This document shows positions 56,558 through 64,000 of a stretch of DNA of 64,000 nt, piece after piece. The stretch is from SAR202 cluster bacterium (GTDB lineage Bacteria > Chloroflexota > Dehalococcoidia > Lucifugimonadales > VXLM01), in assembly GCA_022448725.1 (NCBI GenBank), contig JAKUTR010000003.1:72353-136352 (forward strand), written 5' to 3'. Both the position numbers and the translations under genes were made by a program. The notes below the pieces were generated by a model. It saw only the letters and a list, made by a program, of their open reading frames with translations, was not told the DNA's origin and ran no database searches. Position 1 is the first letter of the stretch. Each line of letters opens with the position of its first letter.

Positions 56558-56641
56558 AGAACAGATAGCTGAGTGGGTCGGACCTCTCGCTTGCCTTGGA
56601 TTGGTGAAGGCGCTGTGCTAAAATTTTAGGCTGTTAACAAC

Positions 56642-56728
56642 GCAGGGATGGGAGAGTGGTTAAATCCACCAGACTGTAAATCTGGCGCCCGATGGGCTAC
56701 GTAGGTTCGAATCCTACTCCCTGCACCA
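56642..56728 (+). tRNA. tRNA-Tyr (GTA)
   Basis: Acceptor GCAGGGA pairs with TCCCTGC; the anticodon loop has CTGTAAA with GTA. A long variable arm (GGCGCCCGATGGGCTAC region) identifies a class II tRNA. CCA is encoded at 56726-56728. Confidence 0.95.
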
Positions 56729-56771
56729 AGGCAATCGTCCCTTAATCCCCCTAAAAGTGGGGAGCGAGGAC

Positions 56772-56847
56772 GCCCTCATAGCTCAGGAGGCAGAGCGCGT
56801 TCTTGGTAAGAACGAGGTCAGCAGTTCGAGTCTGCTTGAGGGCTCCA
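56772..56847 (+). tRNA. tRNA-Thr (GGT)
   Basis: Acceptor GCCCTCA/TGAGGGC and anticodon stem CGTTC/GAACG around the loop TTGGTAA, so the anticodon is GGT, for ACC/ACT. The T-arm is CAGCAGTTCGAGTCTGCT-like and CCA is encoded at 56845-56847. It is the last tRNA before tuf, an arrangement known in many bacteria. Confidence 0.95.
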
Positions 56848-56906
56848 CGAAAAAATACGCGGGAACCAGGAAAGAATAAATTTAGAGAAAATCTTAGGAG
56901 ACGCTG

Positions 56907-58106
56907 ATGGCAAAGGAGAAGTTCGTACGAGACAAGCCCCATCTAAACGTGGGCACTATTGGCCACGTTGACCATGGCAAGACAACCCTAACGGCGGCAA
57001 TAACCAGAACATTAGCAAACGCCGGGATGGCAGACTTCCGAGCATTCGATACAATCGATAATGCCCCGGAAGAGAAGGAAAGAGGCGTAACTATCGCCAT
57101 CACTCACGTCGAATATTCGACTGAGAGCCGACACTATGCTCACGTTGACTGTCCAGGGCACGCCGACTATATCAAGAATATGATTACTGGCGCTGCGCAG
57201 ATGGATGGAGCGATTCTTGTCGTTAGCGCCCCCGACGGCCCTATGCCTCAGACTCGTGAACATATTCTCTTGGCACGCCAGGTTGAAGTACCTGCATTGG
57301 TCGTCGCACTCAACAAGGTCGACATGATGGACGACGAGGAACTCCTCGAGCTCGTTGAATTGGAACTCCGCGAGCTGTTGACGGAGTATGGCTTCCCGGG
57401 TGACGACATCCCTATAGTACGAGTCAGTGCCCTGAACGCGCTTGAGGCAGAAGATACCTCTCGCGAGTCCGAGTGGGGCAAGGGCATCTGGGAGTTGATG
57501 GACCACGTAGACTCTTACGTTCCTCAACCAGACCGCCCCCGCGACCTACCCTTCCTCATGCCGGTTGAAGATGTGTTCAGCATAAAAGGCCGAGGTACTG
57601 TTGTTACGGGACGTGTGGAACAGGGCACCGTTGATGTGGGTGACCAGATTGAAATCATTGGGATCAAAGAGACCAGTCAAACCGTGGTCACAGGCGTCGA
57701 GATGTTTAACAAAACGCTTGACTCCGCTGAACCGGGAGACGCAGTAGGTGTGCTCCTCCGAGGGGTTGAAAGAGATGACATCGAGCGAGGCCAAGTTCTG
57801 GCAGCTCCTGGTAGCATCACTCCGCATACGGAGGCTCACGCACAGGTTTATGTTCTCTCTAAAGACGAAGGCGGCCGGCATACACCCTTCTTCTCAGGGT
57901 ACAAGCCACAGTTTTACATTAGGACAACAGACGTCACTGGTGAGATCAAACTGCCTGATGGTGTAGAGATGGTGATGCCTGGAGATAACATAGAGATGAC
58001 AGTATCTCTTACCACTCCAGTAGCAATGGAAGAGCAGTTGCGGTTCGCAGTTCGTGAGGGCGGCAGGACCGTAGGCTCTGGCGTTTTCACTTCCGTCATT
58101 AGCTAA
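56907..58106 (+). CDS. tuf: elongation factor Tu
   Basis: A 399-residue GTPase bringing aminoacyl-tRNA to the ribosome. '[15 protein letters not shown]' is G1, '[12 protein letters not shown]' G3, '[10 protein letters not shown]' G4, and '[19 protein letters not shown]' is the conserved C-terminus. AGGAG stands six bases before the ATG. It is the first protein gene of the translation operon that follows the three tRNAs. Confidence 0.98.
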   Translation: MAKEKFVRDKPHLNVGTIGHVDHGKTTLTAAITRTLANAGMADFRAFDTIDNAPEEKERGVTIAITHVEYSTESRHYAHVDCPGHADYIKNMITGAAQMDGAILVVSAPDGPMPQTREHILLARQVEVPALVVALNKVDMMDDEELLELVELELRELLTEYGFPGDDIPIVRVSALNALEAEDTSRESEWGKGIWELMDHVDSYVPQPDRPRDLPFLMPVEDVFSIKGRGTVVTGRVEQGTVDVGDQIEIIGIKETSQTVVTGVEMFNKTLDSAEPGDAVGVLLRGVERDDIERGQVLAAPGSITPHTEAHAQVYVLSKDEGGRHTPFFSGYKPQFYIRTTDVTGEIKLPDGVEMVMPGDNIEMTVSLTTPVAMEEQLRFAVREGGRTVGSGVFTSVIS

Positions 58107-58175
58107 ATTTGGAGATATCTATCACATAGAGTAGGGGCGTTCCAGTAGCGTCCCTGCTTTATCTAGAGGCGAATA

Positions 58176-58343
58176 ATGCCAAGACGCGGCGACGTTAGAA
58201 CATTAATTAACCTCTCATGCACTGAGTGCAGAGAGAGGACGTACCATACTGACAAGAATCGTCGGAATGATCCCGACAGACTCGAACTTAAAAAGTACTG
58301 TCCTCGGTGCCGTACTCACCAACTCCATAGAGAGGTCCGGTAA
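58176..58343 (+). CDS. rpmG: 50S ribosomal protein L33
   Basis: A 55-residue L33, short enough to be missed by an ORF length cut-off. It reads '[20 protein letters not shown]' onward, with zinc ligands Cys15, Cys18, Cys42 and Cys45, so it is the zinc-containing (C+) form. It stands 69 bases after tuf and one base before the secE GTG. The conserved '[18 protein letters not shown]' ends the protein. Confidence 0.95.
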   Translation: MPRRGDVRTLINLSCTECRERTYHTDKNRRNDPDRLELKKYCPRCRTHQLHREVR

Positions 58344-58344
58344 A

Positions 58345-58584
58345 GTGGCACAGAATCCATCCGCAGGTGGTCGCTCAACGGCTAACAACCCACCACAACG
58401 AGGAAGTGCTCTGCGATTCCTAGGGGAATCATACCAAGAGCTAAAACGGGTCACCTGGCCCACGTTTGACGAGACGTTACGTTTAACACTAATGGTTCTA
58501 CTAGTATCAGCGATGATCGGCGCTTTCTTGTTTTTCGTTGATCTTGGATTCAATCGTGTAATGGAAGTATTACTAGGAACCTAA
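58345..58584 (+). CDS. secE: preprotein translocase subunit SecE
   Basis: A 79-residue SecE with one membrane helix ('TLMVLLVSAMIGAFLFFVDL') preceded by the conserved 'YQELKRVTWPTFDETLRLT'. The open frame extends upstream over the L33 gene in another frame, but the GTG at 58345, immediately after the L33 stop, is the true start; GAGAGG is about nine bases ahead. SecE clamps SecY in the translocon. Confidence 0.95.
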   Translation: MAQNPSAGGRSTANNPPQRGSALRFLGESYQELKRVTWPTFDETLRLTLMVLLVSAMIGAFLFFVDLGFNRVMEVLLGT

Positions 58585-58586
58585 AA

Positions 58587-59156
58587 ATGACACTCGCAAC
58601 TAAAGAACTAGTCGAACCTCGCTGGTATATTGTCCACACCTACTCTGGCCAAGAGGACCGTGTAAAGACTAACCTCGAACTCCGTATTGAATCTATGGAT
58701 GTTCAAGACAAGATATTTGAGGTTGTGGTGCCAACCGAAGAGGAGATTGAGATAAAAGAGGGAAAGCGAACTTCTGTTGAAAGAAGAGTTTTCCCAGGTT
58801 ATATCCTCGTCAACATGGTGATGGACGACCAGAGTTGGTTCGTCGTCCGGAACACTCCTGGGGTTACTGGCTTTGTATCTGCGGAGGACGAAAACGAGAA
58901 ACGACCAAAACCGGTCCCCCTCGAACAAAGTGAGGTTGACGCAATCCTTCGTCATATGGAATCAGCGGAGCCACGTATCACAGCTGGTTTTGAAAAAAAT
59001 GAAATTGTCCGGATTGTCGATGGACCGTTCATGGATTTTGTTGGAGCAGTGGACGAGGTCTACCCTGAGCGTTCAAAACTCAAGGTCCTTGTTTCCTTCT
59101 TTGGCCGTGAAACGCCCGTTGAACTAGACTATCTACAAGTTGAAAAAGACAGTTAG
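58587..59156 (+). CDS. nusG: transcription antitermination protein NusG
   Basis: A 189-residue NusG. The NGN domain starts 'RWYIVHTYSGQEDRVKTNLE' and has 'RRVFPGYILVNMVMDDQSWF'. The KOW segment reads 'EIVRIVDGPFMDFVGAVDEV'. NusG couples RNA polymerase to Rho or ribosomes. It starts three bases after the secE stop. Confidence 0.97.
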   Translation: MTLATKELVEPRWYIVHTYSGQEDRVKTNLELRIESMDVQDKIFEVVVPTEEEIEIKEGKRTSVERRVFPGYILVNMVMDDQSWFVVRNTPGVTGFVSAEDENEKRPKPVPLEQSEVDAILRHMESAEPRITAGFEKNEIVRIVDGPFMDFVGAVDEVYPERSKLKVLVSFFGRETPVELDYLQVEKDS

Positions 59157-59165
59157 GAGAATCGT

Positions 59166-59591
59166 TTGGCAAAGAAAGTCAAAGCAGTACTGAAACTCCA
59201 GATTGAGGCCGGAAAAGCGACCCCAGCTCCACCTGTGGGCCCTGCACTTGGACAGCACGGCGTCAACATCATGGCTTTTGTCAAAGAGTACAACGCCCGA
59301 ACAGCTCAGCAGATGGGGAATATCATCCCTGCTGAATTGACTATCTTCGAGGACACCTCCTTCACCTTTGTGGTCAAGTCCCCACCAGCATCTGATCTAC
59401 TGCGAAAAGCAGCAGGCATAGAGAAAGGGAGTGGAAACCCGCTCGCCGAAAAGGTGGGGTCAGTACCAGTTGCGAAGGTCCAAGAAATTGCTGAAATTAA
59501 AATGAAGGACCTTAACGCTGCAGATATCGAGGGCGCGATCCGAATAATTGAAGGTACTGCAAGAAGTATGGGCTTACAGGTTGAAGGATAA
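59166..59591 (+). CDS. rplK: 50S ribosomal protein L11
   Basis: A 141-residue L11 with TTG start and AGGAG six bases upstream. Motifs '[20 protein letters not shown]' and '[20 protein letters not shown]' are the rRNA and factor-binding regions. It is co-transcribed with nusG and rplA. Confidence 0.97.
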   Translation: MAKKVKAVLKLQIEAGKATPAPPVGPALGQHGVNIMAFVKEYNARTAQQMGNIIPAELTIFEDTSFTFVVKSPPASDLLRKAAGIEKGSGNPLAEKVGSVPVAKVQEIAEIKMKDLNAADIEGAIRIIEGTARSMGLQVEG

Positions 59592-59593
59592 AC

Positions 59594-60307
59594 ATGACAA
59601 CCGCAACGAAACGCTACAACGCCGCAAAAGAGCTAGTTGAGTTTGGGAAACTATACAGTGCGCAAGAAGCTGTCTCGATAGTAAAAAAGACAGCGACTGC
59701 AAAATTCGACGAGACCATTGAGCTACATCTCAGAACTGGGGCAGACCCTAAGCACGCGGACCAGATCGTTCGAGGTGTCGTGACTCTTCCGCATGGAGTA
59801 GGCAAGCAAATGCGGGTGACCGTTTTTACAGACGGTGAGAATATAGCTGCTGCTGAAGCTGCTGGAGCAGACTTTGCAGGCAATGATGATCTAATAGAGC
59901 GAGTTGAGGGTGGCTGGACCGATTTCGATGTAGCCATTGCTACCCCTGACATGATGGGGCGAATAGGTCGGCTGGGACGCCACTTGGGCCGTCAGGGCCT
60001 AATGCCGAATCCCAGGACTGGCACCGTTGTTCAACCAGATGACCTCCCCCGGGCAATTGATGAAGCTAAGAAGGGCAGAGTAGAATACCGACTCGACCGT
60101 GAAGGGCTGATGCACGTAACGATAGGGAAAGCAAGTTTTGACGAATCTCAGTTACATGAAAATCTATCATCGCTTATGGAAGCGGTAGTGCGCGCCCGTC
60201 CCAGTGGTGTAAAAGGCCAGTACATCAAAACTGCAAGCCTCACCTCCACTATGGGGCCCAGCGTGGCAATGGATGCGATAGAGTTAACCGAACTGCAAAC
60301 AGAATAG
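59594..60307 (+). CDS. rplA: 50S ribosomal protein L1
   Basis: A 237-residue L1, two-domain protein binding 23S rRNA at the L1 stalk. 'DETIELHLRTGADPKHADQI' and 'MPNPRTGTVVQPDD' are conserved. It begins two bases after the rplK stop. L1 often also represses its own operon by binding mRNA. Confidence 0.97.
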   Translation: MTTATKRYNAAKELVEFGKLYSAQEAVSIVKKTATAKFDETIELHLRTGADPKHADQIVRGVVTLPHGVGKQMRVTVFTDGENIAAAEAAGADFAGNDDLIERVEGGWTDFDVAIATPDMMGRIGRLGRHLGRQGLMPNPRTGTVVQPDDLPRAIDEAKKGRVEYRLDREGLMHVTIGKASFDESQLHENLSSLMEAVVRARPSGVKGQYIKTASLTSTMGPSVAMDAIELTELQTE

Positions 60308-60317
60308 TACCTACGAC

Positions 60318-60438
60318 CCGTAGACCGTGGGCTCCGCAGTAGCGGATTAAACATGACGCCCACCGAGGGAACGTATTCAACAGCCAAGAGAACATTGGGT
60401 GTTGAACGCTTCCTCGAGTCTACGGCTCGGGGATTTTT
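60318..60438 (+). ncRNA. ribosomal protein L10 leader with attenuator
   Basis: The gap before rplJ can form an outer helix: CCGTAGAC (60318-60325) is exactly complementary to GTCTACGG (60418-60425). Alternatively CCTCGAG (60412-60418) pairs with CTCGGGG (60426-60432, one GU pair) around a seven-base loop and is followed by ATTTTT, a terminator. The two structures share bases and cannot coexist. The layout fits L10(L12)4 autoregulation of rplJL. Confidence 0.75.
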
Positions 60439-60457
60439 AGTTTAAAGGGGGCGCACA

Positions 60458-60979
60458 GTGCCAACTCCAAAAAAAGTTGAACAGGTAGCACAGATCAAGG
60501 ATCTGATCGAGACAGCAACGATCGCCATCTCGGCAAACAACGAAGGTATGTCAGTTCAGGACATGACCGATCTACGCAGAACCTTACGTGAAAAGGATGT
60601 CAGGTTTCGAGTTGTTAAGAACAACCTTGCTTACATTGCAGCCGATGAGGCTAAAAAACCTCATATCAAGGATGTTATCACTGGGCCAACAGGGATCGCC
60701 TTCGGCTTCGACGACCCTACGATAGCAGCCAAAGCATTAACTGAGTTTATAACGAGTAACCGCTCTCCTATGACGATTATCGGGGGGATTCTAGGGGACG
60801 ACTCACTTAGCCCAGAACAAGTAAACAGGCTCGCTACACTACCTTCGAAAGACCAGATGGTTGCAACACTGCTAGGACAACTGCAAGCCCCCATCAGAAA
60901 TTTAGCCTACGTACTTAATGCCACGCAGACAGGGTTGGTTACAGCTTTACAGTCTATTGTCGATCAAAAGGGCGAATAA
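60458..60979 (+). CDS. rplJ: 50S ribosomal protein L10
   Basis: A 173-residue L10 with GTG start, preceded by a purine-rich GGGGG about six bases ahead. It begins 'PTPKKVEQVAQIKDLIETAT' and carries 'TDLRRTLREKDVRFRVVKNN'. It anchors L7/L12 dimers at the ribosomal stalk. Confidence 0.96.
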   Translation: MPTPKKVEQVAQIKDLIETATIAISANNEGMSVQDMTDLRRTLREKDVRFRVVKNNLAYIAADEAKKPHIKDVITGPTGIAFGFDDPTIAAKALTEFITSNRSPMTIIGGILGDDSLSPEQVNRLATLPSKDQMVATLLGQLQAPIRNLAYVLNATQTGLVTALQSIVDQKGE

Positions 60980-61007
60980 CTAGTTCACTAACCACAAGGA
61001 GAAGAAG

Positions 61008-61409
61008 ATGCCACCGAAGAAAAAGCCTACACAAGAAGAGATTCTGGAAGCCATCAAGGAGATGTCGGTTGTCGATCTAGCCGACTTAGTCAAGGAGCTT
61101 GAGGACGCATTTGGCGTAAGCGCTGCAGCACCGGTAGCAGTGGCTGCCGCGCCAGCAGCGGCTGGAGACGGAGCTGGAGCTGCTGCAGAGGAAGAAAAAA
61201 CAGACTTCAACGTCGTGCTGAAGGATATTGGTGACAAGAAGATTAACGTCATCAAGGCTGTCCGAAGTGTTACGAGCTTAGGCCTCAAAGAGGCTAAGGA
61301 CGCCGTCGAAGCTGCTCCTTCTAATATCAAGGAAGGTGTTTCTAAAGAAGAGGCTGAAGAAGCCCAGAAGGCTCTTGAAGAAGCTGGAGCAACTGTCGAG
61401 ATCTCTTAG
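61008..61409 (+). CDS. rplL: 50S ribosomal protein L7/L12
   Basis: A 133-residue L7/L12: N-terminal dimerisation helix hairpin ('[20 protein letters not shown]'), a long Ala/Gly-rich hinge ('[20 protein letters not shown]') and the C-terminal factor-binding domain '[20 protein letters not shown]'. The hinge is on the long side. GGAG lies seven bases ahead of the ATG. Confidence 0.97.
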   Translation: MPPKKKPTQEEILEAIKEMSVVDLADLVKELEDAFGVSAAAPVAVAAAPAAAGDGAGAAAEEEKTDFNVVLKDIGDKKINVIKAVRSVTSLGLKEAKDAVEAAPSNIKEGVSKEEAEEAQKALEEAGATVEIS

Positions 61410-61418
61410 GTTTATTCA

Positions 61419-61469
61419 ACGGACTCCGCCCAACTTATACCAGGATTCGGCTTGTTGGGCGGAGTCCGT
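61419..61469 (+). terminator. 16-bp perfect hairpin after rplL
   Basis: Positions 61419-61434 pair exactly with 61454-61469 (ACGGACTCCGCCCAAC against its complement), with a 19-base loop. It begins ten bases after rplL and no T-run follows. It separates the ribosomal operon from the lexA promoter. Confidence 0.7.
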
Positions 61470-61486
61470 GTAGTCTATGGCTTGCC

Positions 61487-61531
61487 TTGACAGGCTTTGA
61501 TCCTTATGATACGTTTGTTCGGAACATACGT
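61487..61531 (+). promoter_or_regulatory. candidate lexA promoter and operator
   Basis: TTGACA (61487-61492) is followed after 17 bases by TACGTT (61510-61515), with an extended TG at 61507-61508. A near-palindrome with core TGTTC-G-GAACA (61516-61526), flanked by ACGT on both sides (61511-61514 and 61528-61531), overlaps the -10 region. It is where LexA would block its own promoter. The spacing of half-sites differs from the Bacillus box, so this remains a candidate. Confidence 0.5.
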
Positions 61532-61588
61532 GCGGAGTTGTGTCGCCTGAGGCACTACATACGTATAGAACTTACAGACGAGGCATCG

Positions 61589-62227
61589 ATGAAAAAGAAA
61601 CTCTCCCCGAAACAGGAAGCCATCCTAAAATACATTGGTGATTTCCTCGATGATAACCGCTATCCACCCACTGTCCGAGACATTCAGTATGGATGTGCGA
61701 TCAGTTCCACCTCCGTTGTCGACTACAACCTGCGCATCCTCCAACGTGAAGGCTTCATTAACAGACAATCTGACGTATCTCGCGGCATTGAGCTTGTCGG
61801 ACACAGTAGTCGGAACGAGTCCTTCACACCGGTTCCGGTCTATGGCTCTATAGCCGCAGGTGAACCTCTACACATCCCTGGTGCAGGCACTGACAGGGTT
61901 GCCCCTGAAGAAAGTCTTGAGTTACCTGGATTCCTAACCGGAGGGCAATTGGATGCCTTCGCTGTCAGGGTCAAGGGCGAGTCAATGATTGACGCCCTTG
62001 TTGCCGACGGTGACCTAGTTGTAATGGTACCAACATCAAATGCTCGTAATGGTGAGATGGTCGCCGCTGAGATAATCGACCGGGAAGAAGTAACTCTTAA
62101 ACATTTTTTCATGCATAACGGGCAGGTGACATTAGAACCTGCTAACAGCCAGATGGAACCACAGGTCTATCCTGCGGAAAACGTCGCCATCAGAGGTAGG
62201 GTTGTAGGCGTCGTTAGGTCAGTGTAG
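61589..62227 (+). CDS. lexA: LexA repressor
   Basis: A 212-residue LexA. The N-terminal winged helix-turn-helix covers residues ~1-68 ('RYPPTVRDIQYGCAISSTSV'). The self-cleavage site is Ala90-Gly91 in 'YGSIAAGEPL'; the catalytic Ser132 is in 'VKGESMID' and Lys171 in 'VTLKHFF', so RecA-stimulated self-cleavage is expected. The open frame begins at 61487, but that TTG is the promoter's -35; the ATG at 61589 with GAGG five bases before it is the start. LexA governs the SOS DNA-damage response. Confidence 0.95.
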   Translation: MKKKLSPKQEAILKYIGDFLDDNRYPPTVRDIQYGCAISSTSVVDYNLRILQREGFINRQSDVSRGIELVGHSSRNESFTPVPVYGSIAAGEPLHIPGAGTDRVAPEESLELPGFLTGGQLDAFAVRVKGESMIDALVADGDLVVMVPTSNARNGEMVAAEIIDREEVTLKHFFMHNGQVTLEPANSQMEPQVYPAENVAIRGRVVGVVRSV

Positions 62228-62258
62228 AAGGGCCAACCCACAACTTTGGACTAAATCC

Positions 62259-63140
62259 CTATACGGTAGCGCCCATCTCAAGTGCCGATCGGTGCTGTTC
62301 GTCTGCATGGTACGAACTACGGACCAACGGTCCGTATGCAACGTGACTAAAACCAAGCTCCATTCCTAAATCACGCAGTTCATCAAACTCTTGGGGCGTA
62401 TACCACTTGGCTAGCGCAATATGCTTTTTCGAAGGTCTAAGGTACTGCCCAATTGTCAGAAGATCACAATCAACTTCGCGTAGATCCCTCATCGTCTGAA
62501 TTATTTCATCCCATGTCTCCCCAAGACCTACCATCATGCCTGACTTTGTCACAGCGCCAGAGTCAATCTCTTTTGCCTTGGCAATAAGTTCGAGAGAGAG
62601 TTCGTAATCTCCTTTGGCCCGCACTCGGTGAAACATTCGACGCACGGTTTCAATGTTGTGATTTAGTGTATCTGGCTTGGCTTTCATAACCTTACCAAGG
62701 GCTGACCAATCACCTTCGAAATCGGGAATTAACACCTCAACTTTGCACTCTGGAGTACGGCGGCGGACGTTGCGGATACACTGGGCAAATACGGAGGCTC
62801 CGCCATCGGGAAGATCATCACGATTCACCGAAGTAATAACCGCATAATTTAGCCTCATTCGCTCCACAGTTTCAGCCAGCCGTATCGGCTCTTCAAAATC
62901 AACTGTCATTGGAGTACCAGTTGTCACTGCGCAGTAAGCACAGGCTCGAGTACATGTGTCCCCGAGAATCATAAAGGTAGCTGTACCACGATCCCAACAC
63001 TCTCCTATGTTGGGGCAGTGGGCCTCTTCACATACAGTATGAAGCTGATTACCTTCAAGCAGGCCCTTTATCTGTCGGTAGTTATCGCTACCTGGCATCT
63101 TGACTTTGAGCCAGTGCGGTAACCGTCTCTCTGCGACCAT
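62259..63140 (-). CDS. lipA: lipoyl synthase
   Basis: A radical-SAM lipoyl synthase of about 293 residues. The auxiliary cluster is 'CEEAHCPNIGECW' and the SAM cluster 'CTRACAYC'. The C-terminal 'LVRSSYHADEQ' contains the conserved Ser that ligates the auxiliary cluster. It inserts sulfur at C6 and C8 of octanoyl groups on lipoyl domains. The open frame starts at 63167, but the ATG at 63140 has GGAGG four bases ahead and fits family length. It is convergent with lexA. Confidence 0.95.
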   Translation of the reverse strand: MVAERRLPHWLKVKMPGSDNYRQIKGLLEGNQLHTVCEEAHCPNIGECWDRGTATFMILGDTCTRACAYCAVTTGTPMTVDFEEPIRLAETVERMRLNYAVITSVNRDDLPDGGASVFAQCIRNVRRRTPECKVEVLIPDFEGDWSALGKVMKAKPDTLNHNIETVRRMFHRVRAKGDYELSLELIAKAKEIDSGAVTKSGMMVGLGETWDEIIQTMRDLREVDCDLLTIGQYLRPSKKHIALAKWYTPQEFDELRDLGMELGFSHVAYGPLVRSSYHADEQHRSALEMGATV

Positions 63141-63224
63141 GACGCCTCCAAAATAACGGTATATCAATCATAGCAGAGTCGAAGGAACGAACATCACCTC
63201 GGAGAGCATGTTAATCTACTTCAT

Positions 63225-64000
63225 ATGAACACTAGCGATCTTGATTTTTCAGGACAAGTAGCACTGGTGACTGGGGCAAGCAAGGGCATCGGCAAAGCTA
63301 TAGCCATCCGCCTAGCTCAAACTGGTATGTCAGTAGCAGTCACCGCCCGTACGAGAAATGCATTGGACGAGACCGTTGAGCTGATCAAGGCTGATAATGG
63401 TAATGCCATAGCTTTCCCTGCAGATGTCACTGATCAGCCTACGGTCAACCAACTAGTTGCAGATATTCACAGACAATTCGGTCCTATTGATCTTTTAGTT
63501 AATAATGCGGCTGTTCCTGGCGCTCCGGGTCCTGACTGGGAGAACGACTCAGATTTATGGTGGCGCGCTATGGAGATTAATATTCGGGGACCATTCATTG
63601 TGTCTAGATCTGTGTTACCCGGAATGATAGATCAGAGAAAGGGCCGCATCGTAAACGTCTCAAGTAGTTCTGCTTACCTTTCGTCACCATACCTATCATC
63701 GTATACAGCCTCAAAGGCAGCCTTGACCAACTGGACCCTATCACTCGCCGATGCAACCAGCGAGTATGGGATTAAAGTCTTCGCCTACAGTCCCACTCTA
63801 GTAGCGACTGAAATGACAGAAATCATGAGCACATCTCCCGATCTTCCACAATCACACCGAGCGGTTATGATCGACGCGTTACAGGATCGCGCCCAGCCAC
63901 CTTCTGTGTCTGCAGAGGGGGTAGTCTACCTCGCATCGGGTAAAGCAGATGTACTGAACGGCCACTTTGTTGACGTCCGCTGGGGTATCGACGAGATGAT
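63225..64000 (+). CDS. short-chain dehydrogenase/reductase, 3' end cut by window edge
   Basis: An SDR open to the end of the window, with about 258 codons visible. 'VTGASKGIGKAIAIRLAQTG' is the cofactor site, 'VNNAAVPGAPG' follows, a Ser in 'VNVSSSSAYLS' and YxxxK in 'SSYTASKAALTNWT' give a full catalytic set. It resembles 3-oxoacyl-ACP reductase (FabG)-like enzymes. It is divergent from lipA. The natural end probably lies just beyond the window, since the visible part already covers most of the family length. Confidence 0.9.
   Translation, partial: MNTSDLDFSGQVALVTGASKGIGKAIAIRLAQTGMSVAVTARTRNALDETVELIKADNGNAIAFPADVTDQPTVNQLVADIHRQFGPIDLLVNNAAVPGAPGPDWENDSDLWWRAMEINIRGPFIVSRSVLPGMIDQRKGRIVNVSSSSAYLSSPYLSSYTASKAALTNWTLSLADATSEYGIKVFAYSPTLVATEMTEIMSTSPDLPQSHRAVMIDALQDRAQPPSVSAEGVVYLASGKADVLNGHFVDVRWGIDEM

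Noticed and set aside
57012-57527. A 171-residue open frame antisense to tuf
   Set aside because: It mirrors the strong codon pattern of tuf, has no ribosome binding site and no family features.
61487-61588. LexA with a 34-residue N-terminal extension
   Set aside because: The extension begins on the TTG of the -35 TTGACA element; the ATG at 61589 has its own ribosome binding site and gives the usual LexA length.

Overview
The window looks like a bacterial chromosome fragment of moderate GC. The most likely source is a free-living marine Chloroflexota of the SAR202/Dehalococcoidia type. That is an inference from gene content: many SDR and aldo/keto reductases, acyl-CoA and 2-oxoacid:ferredoxin enzymes, a giant Ig-like surface protein with a 'GWNLVSLPG' motif, Thr/Pro-stalk proteins, CcmE of the CxxxY type, and an LexA/Rho/RpoBC set of bacterial type. 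No phage, insertion sequence or CRISPR array was seen.

Layout. 1-2.4 kb: end of a Glu/Leu-type dehydrogenase, an aldo/keto reductase and an acyl-CoA dehydrogenase. 2.6-11 kb: rpoB-rpoC on the minus strand, with a clear promoter and a 19-bp hairpin after rpoC. 11-18 kb: two tandem CaCA exchangers, a GT2 glycosyltransferase, a NIPSNAP protein with two tandem SDRs (one lacking catalytic Tyr and Lys), and nhaA. 18-21.6 kb: an orphan substrate-binding-type lipoprotein, queG and an MFS carrier. 21.8-33 kb: an accessory catabolic region with two HpcH/HpaI aldolase-family proteins, a TIM-barrel protein, an M24 peptidase, an SDR, a threonine-dehydrogenase-like enzyme, an SGNH protein, a second lipoprotein, a cupin and a SelA-fold PLP enzyme. 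Inside it is a small selenoprotein gene at 25632-25901 with an in-frame TGA. 33-41.4 kb: ccmC-ccmD-ccmE, an aldo/keto reductase, korA-korB, then hrcA-ccmA-ccmB. 41.5-46 kb: two cell-surface proteins. 46.4-50.7 kb: rho, pyrG and a P-loop-like protein that may be frameshifted. 50.8-55.8 kb: glutaredoxin, VOC protein, hydroxyacyl-CoA dehydrogenase, flavoprotein, Lrp-type sensor domain, HypE/AIR-synthase-like protein and tatA. 56.5-61.4 kb: tRNA-Thr(TGT), tRNA-Tyr(GTA), tRNA-Thr(GGT), tuf, rpmG, secE, nusG, rplK, rplA, L10 leader, rplJ, rplL. 61.5-64 kb: lexA, lipA and the start of another SDR.

The most interesting item is the selenoprotein. A small Rdx (SelW/SelT/SelH)-type gene reads Cys-Val-Pro-TGA-Gly, then a coherent domain, with a strong ribosome binding site ahead of the upstream ATG and a bacterial-SECIS-like hairpin 22 bases after the TGA. 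Standard gene calling would start it after the TGA and lose the active site. Second is RpoC, in which all four cysteines of the second zinc site are replaced while the N-terminal zinc site and the catalytic aspartates are intact. Other points are the half-dead SDR pair, the pair of orphan lipoproteins, the split ccm locus with CxxxY-type CcmE, an L10 leader with a mutually exclusive terminator, and a plausible LexA operator overlapping the lexA promoter.
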